In this document: positions 13,129 through 14,346 of the stretch, piece by piece
How positions within the stretch are numbered: position 1 is the stretch's first letter
Layout of the letters: each line of letters opens with the position of its first letter
Assembly: GCA_947374105.1 (NCBI GenBank)
Contig: CANCAO010000010.1
Span: 1-14,346 of the forward strand
Length of the DNA: 14,346 nucleotides
DNA from: Comamonadaceae bacterium
GTDB taxonomy: Bacteria; Pseudomonadota; Gammaproteobacteria; Burkholderiales; Burkholderiaceae_C
Direction: 5' to 3'
Notes under the pieces: model-generated
The model's database searches: none
What the model was told of the DNA's origin: nothing
Seen by the model: only the letters and a program-made list of their open reading frames with translations
Position numbers and translations under genes: made by a program

Positions 13129-14080
13129 ATCTGCTCGCGGCTTCAATGGCTGTTTTGAGTTGTGGCATGAGTGCAAGCATGGCCGCTCGGCCCGCCTGAA
13201 TCGCCCTTCTCCTAGCGCCAAAATCAGCACTAGAGACGCCATTAAGTGCTGGCTTAACCACCACATCAGCATCTTTCAATTCCAACGCATTGATGCTCTT
13301 CCCCATGATGGTGAAGGTTTGCATCAGTATTTGGAGCGTATCACCTGCAGGATTGGATTCAGGAGCACTCGATATATCTACCGCAATCACTAGTTCCGCA
13401 CCCATCTGGCGGGCATAGCGCACGGGTACCGGCGAAACCAAACCACCATCCACATACTCCCGCCCGGCAATGCGAACGGGCTGGAAGACAGCAGGCACCG
13501 CACTGGAAGCCCGAACCGCTGTCGCCGTATCGCCTCGCTGGAACAAAACCCCCACACCGCTATTGAGATCGGTCGCCACAATACCCAGTGGCAAATTCAT
13601 GTCTTCAATGAGACGACCACTGACCATTGCCTGAACGTAACGTGCCAAGGCTTCGCCCCTTAGCATGCCTCGACTGAAGATGGGCAGGGTCCAATCCGCA
13701 AAGGTGGCCTCGTCCATGGATTCAGCCAGCTGTTGCAGCTGAGTTGGTGACTTGCCACTGGCATACAAGGCCGCGACGAGACTGCCCGCCGAGGTTCCCG
13801 TCACCAAAGCCGGTCGTATGTCCGCCTCCTCCAAGACTTGGATAACCCCAATGTGGGCAAACCCACGCGCCGCCCCGCCACCGAGTGCGAGCCCAATTTT
13901 TGGGAGTCTTTTGGGCGCGGGCATAGTGATCGAGATGGGTTTGTCAGATGACGTAACCACCGGGGACACAGCACATCCGCTTAAAAGTCCAAAACCTAAT
14001 GTAATCACCATCACAGTCCAATTGGATGTAGATGAGTTATGATTCTTTTTATTGCGAATGATTCTTGTTTGATTTATCAT
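13127..14080 (-). CDS. Patatin-like phospholipase, predicted lipoprotein
   Basis: 317 residues. The RssA-type patatin domain (about 60-255) shows the oxyanion loop GGGAARG (67-73), the nucleophile elbow GTSAG (Ser97) and the catalytic-dyad Asp in DGG (Asp211), so it should be an active acyl hydrolase. The N-terminus has a charged n-region (RIIRNKKN), a hydrophobic core (VMVITLGFGLLSG) and a lipobox-like LLSGC ending at Cys36. Ala at +2 predicts outer-membrane anchoring. The ATG at 14080 has AGG about 4 nt upstream. A start at Met24 (14011) would remove all positive charge from the signal, so it is less likely. The 5' end overlaps the promoter of the divergent iron-binding protein gene. The 3' end reaches the phasin terminator. 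The lipid substrate is unknown. Confidence 0.92.
   Translation of the reverse strand: MINQTRIIRNKKNHNSSTSNWTVMVITLGFGLLSGCAVSPVVTSSDKPISITMPAPKRLPKIGLALGGGAARGFAHIGVIQVLEEADIRPALVTGTSAGSLVAALYASGKSPTQLQQLAESMDEATFADWTLPIFSRGMLRGEALARYVQAMVSGRLIEDMNLPLGIVATDLNSGVGVLFQRGDTATAVRASSAVPAVFQPVRIAGREYVDGGLVSPVPVRYARQMGAELVIAVDISSAPESNPAGDTLQILMQTFTIMGKSINALELKDADVVVKPALNGVSSADFGARRRAIQAGRAAMLALMPQLKTAIEAASR
14051..14072 (+). promoter_or_regulatory. Fur-box-like operator
   Basis: The core TGCGAATGATTCTTG (14053-14067) matches the GCGAATGATTCTC-type Fur boxes that I recall upstream of betaproteobacterial iron genes; GAATGATTC is a perfect 4-1-4 palindrome. It lies between the -35 and -10 elements proposed for the downstream iron-binding protein gene, where bound Fur-Fe would block polymerase. 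The site is inside the first codons of the patatin gene. Confidence 0.6.
14052..14080 (+). promoter_or_regulatory. Promoter of the iron-binding protein gene, inside the patatin 5' end
   Basis: -35 TTGCGA (14052-14057), 17-bp spacer, -10 TATCAT (14075-14080), predicting a start near 14087 and a leader of about 24 nt. The -10 hexamer contains the complement of the patatin start codon. The Fur-like box covers the -35 and spacer. Confidence 0.55.
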
Positions 14081-14110
14081 TTACCTAATTCTTCTAAAAA
14101 ATTAACCTGT

Positions 14111-14346
14111 ATGAAAAAATTCCCTATTTCACTGATTGCAGGCGCTTTAATCGCGAGCGGAGCGGCACTCGCACAAACATCGGCGCAAACACTCAACATT
14201 TATTCCGCCCGGCATTACCCGACGGATGAAGCCTTGTACAGCAACTTCACAAAAACAACCGGCATCATGATCAACCGTGTGGACGCCGATGATGCAGGCA
14301 TTCTCGCTCGTCTTAAAGCCGAAGGCAGCGCCTCACCGGCTGATGT
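14111..14346 (+). CDS. Fe(III) ABC-transporter periplasmic binding protein, FbpA/FutA-like (3' truncated by window)
   Basis: Only the first 78 complete codons are in the window. A clear Sec signal peptide (MKKFPISLIAGALIASGAA, then LAQ) is followed by a mature N-terminus containing LNIYSARHYPTDEALY and NFTKTTGIMINRVDADDAGIL. This is the first lobe of ferric-iron binding proteins of the FbpA/FutA class; YSARHY supplies residues near the iron site in the family. It captures Fe(III) in the periplasm for an inner-membrane permease and ATPase that may follow downstream. No clear Shine-Dalgarno precedes the ATG; the start fits the signal peptide. The Fur-like promoter upstream supports an iron role. 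The conserved C-terminal Tyr ligands lie outside the window, so metal specificity cannot be checked here. Confidence 0.88.
   Translation, partial: MKKFPISLIAGALIASGAALAQTSAQTLNIYSARHYPTDEALYSNFTKTTGIMINRVDADDAGILARLKAEGSASPAD

Overview
The window looks like the chromosome of a betaproteobacterium of the Burkholderiales, most likely Comamonadaceae. The pointers are a PHB-granule phasin with PhaR-type operator palindromes, an orphan Bug-family (TctC-like) solute-binding protein, a divergently regulated catabolic operon, and moderately GC-rich, tightly packed genes. This placement is inferred from gene content; no rRNA or other phylogenetic marker is present. I see no tRNA, rRNA, IS element, prophage or CRISPR array.

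Layout. (1) 1-1592, plus strand: the 3' part of an archaeal-like ribose-phosphate pyrophosphokinase gene, overlapping by an ATGA junction a LOG-family nucleotide phosphoribohydrolase. (2) 1623-5691, minus strand: five tightly packed genes (FAH-family hydrolase, Bug periplasmic binding protein, PF06684 'amino acid synthesis' protein, MDR oxidoreductase, VOC-fold protein). A GntR/FCD regulator (5830-6549) diverges from them across a 138-bp control region with three inverted repeats. This is the best candidate for an undescribed system: a catabolic operon whose substrate cannot be named from sequence. (3) 6562-12233, minus strand: nitroreductase, Na+/H+ antiporter, D-2-hydroxyacid dehydrogenase, RmuC and an MFS transporter, in transcription order; gaps are 57, 14 and 13 nt, then a 1-nt overlap. 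(4) 12234-13130: a phasin gene with a well-resolved promoter flanked by two PhaR-type operators whose centres lie exactly 60 bp apart, followed by a structured 3' region and a strong intrinsic terminator. (5) 13127-14346: a patatin-like lipoprotein phospholipase (minus) divergent from a periplasmic iron-binding protein gene (plus, cut by the window end). A Fur-box-like promoter for the iron gene lies inside the 5' end of the patatin gene.

How the parts work together. The pyrophosphokinase/LOG pair could recycle ribose 5-phosphate released from nucleotides. The GntR-flanked operon has the usual parts of a carboxylic or aromatic acid pathway: periplasmic capture, oxidoreduction, possible ring or C-C chemistry and FAH-type hydrolysis. 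The nitroreductase-to-MFS run has no obvious shared theme. The phasin locus is a textbook PHB-responsive design, and the last gene is probably iron-repressed.
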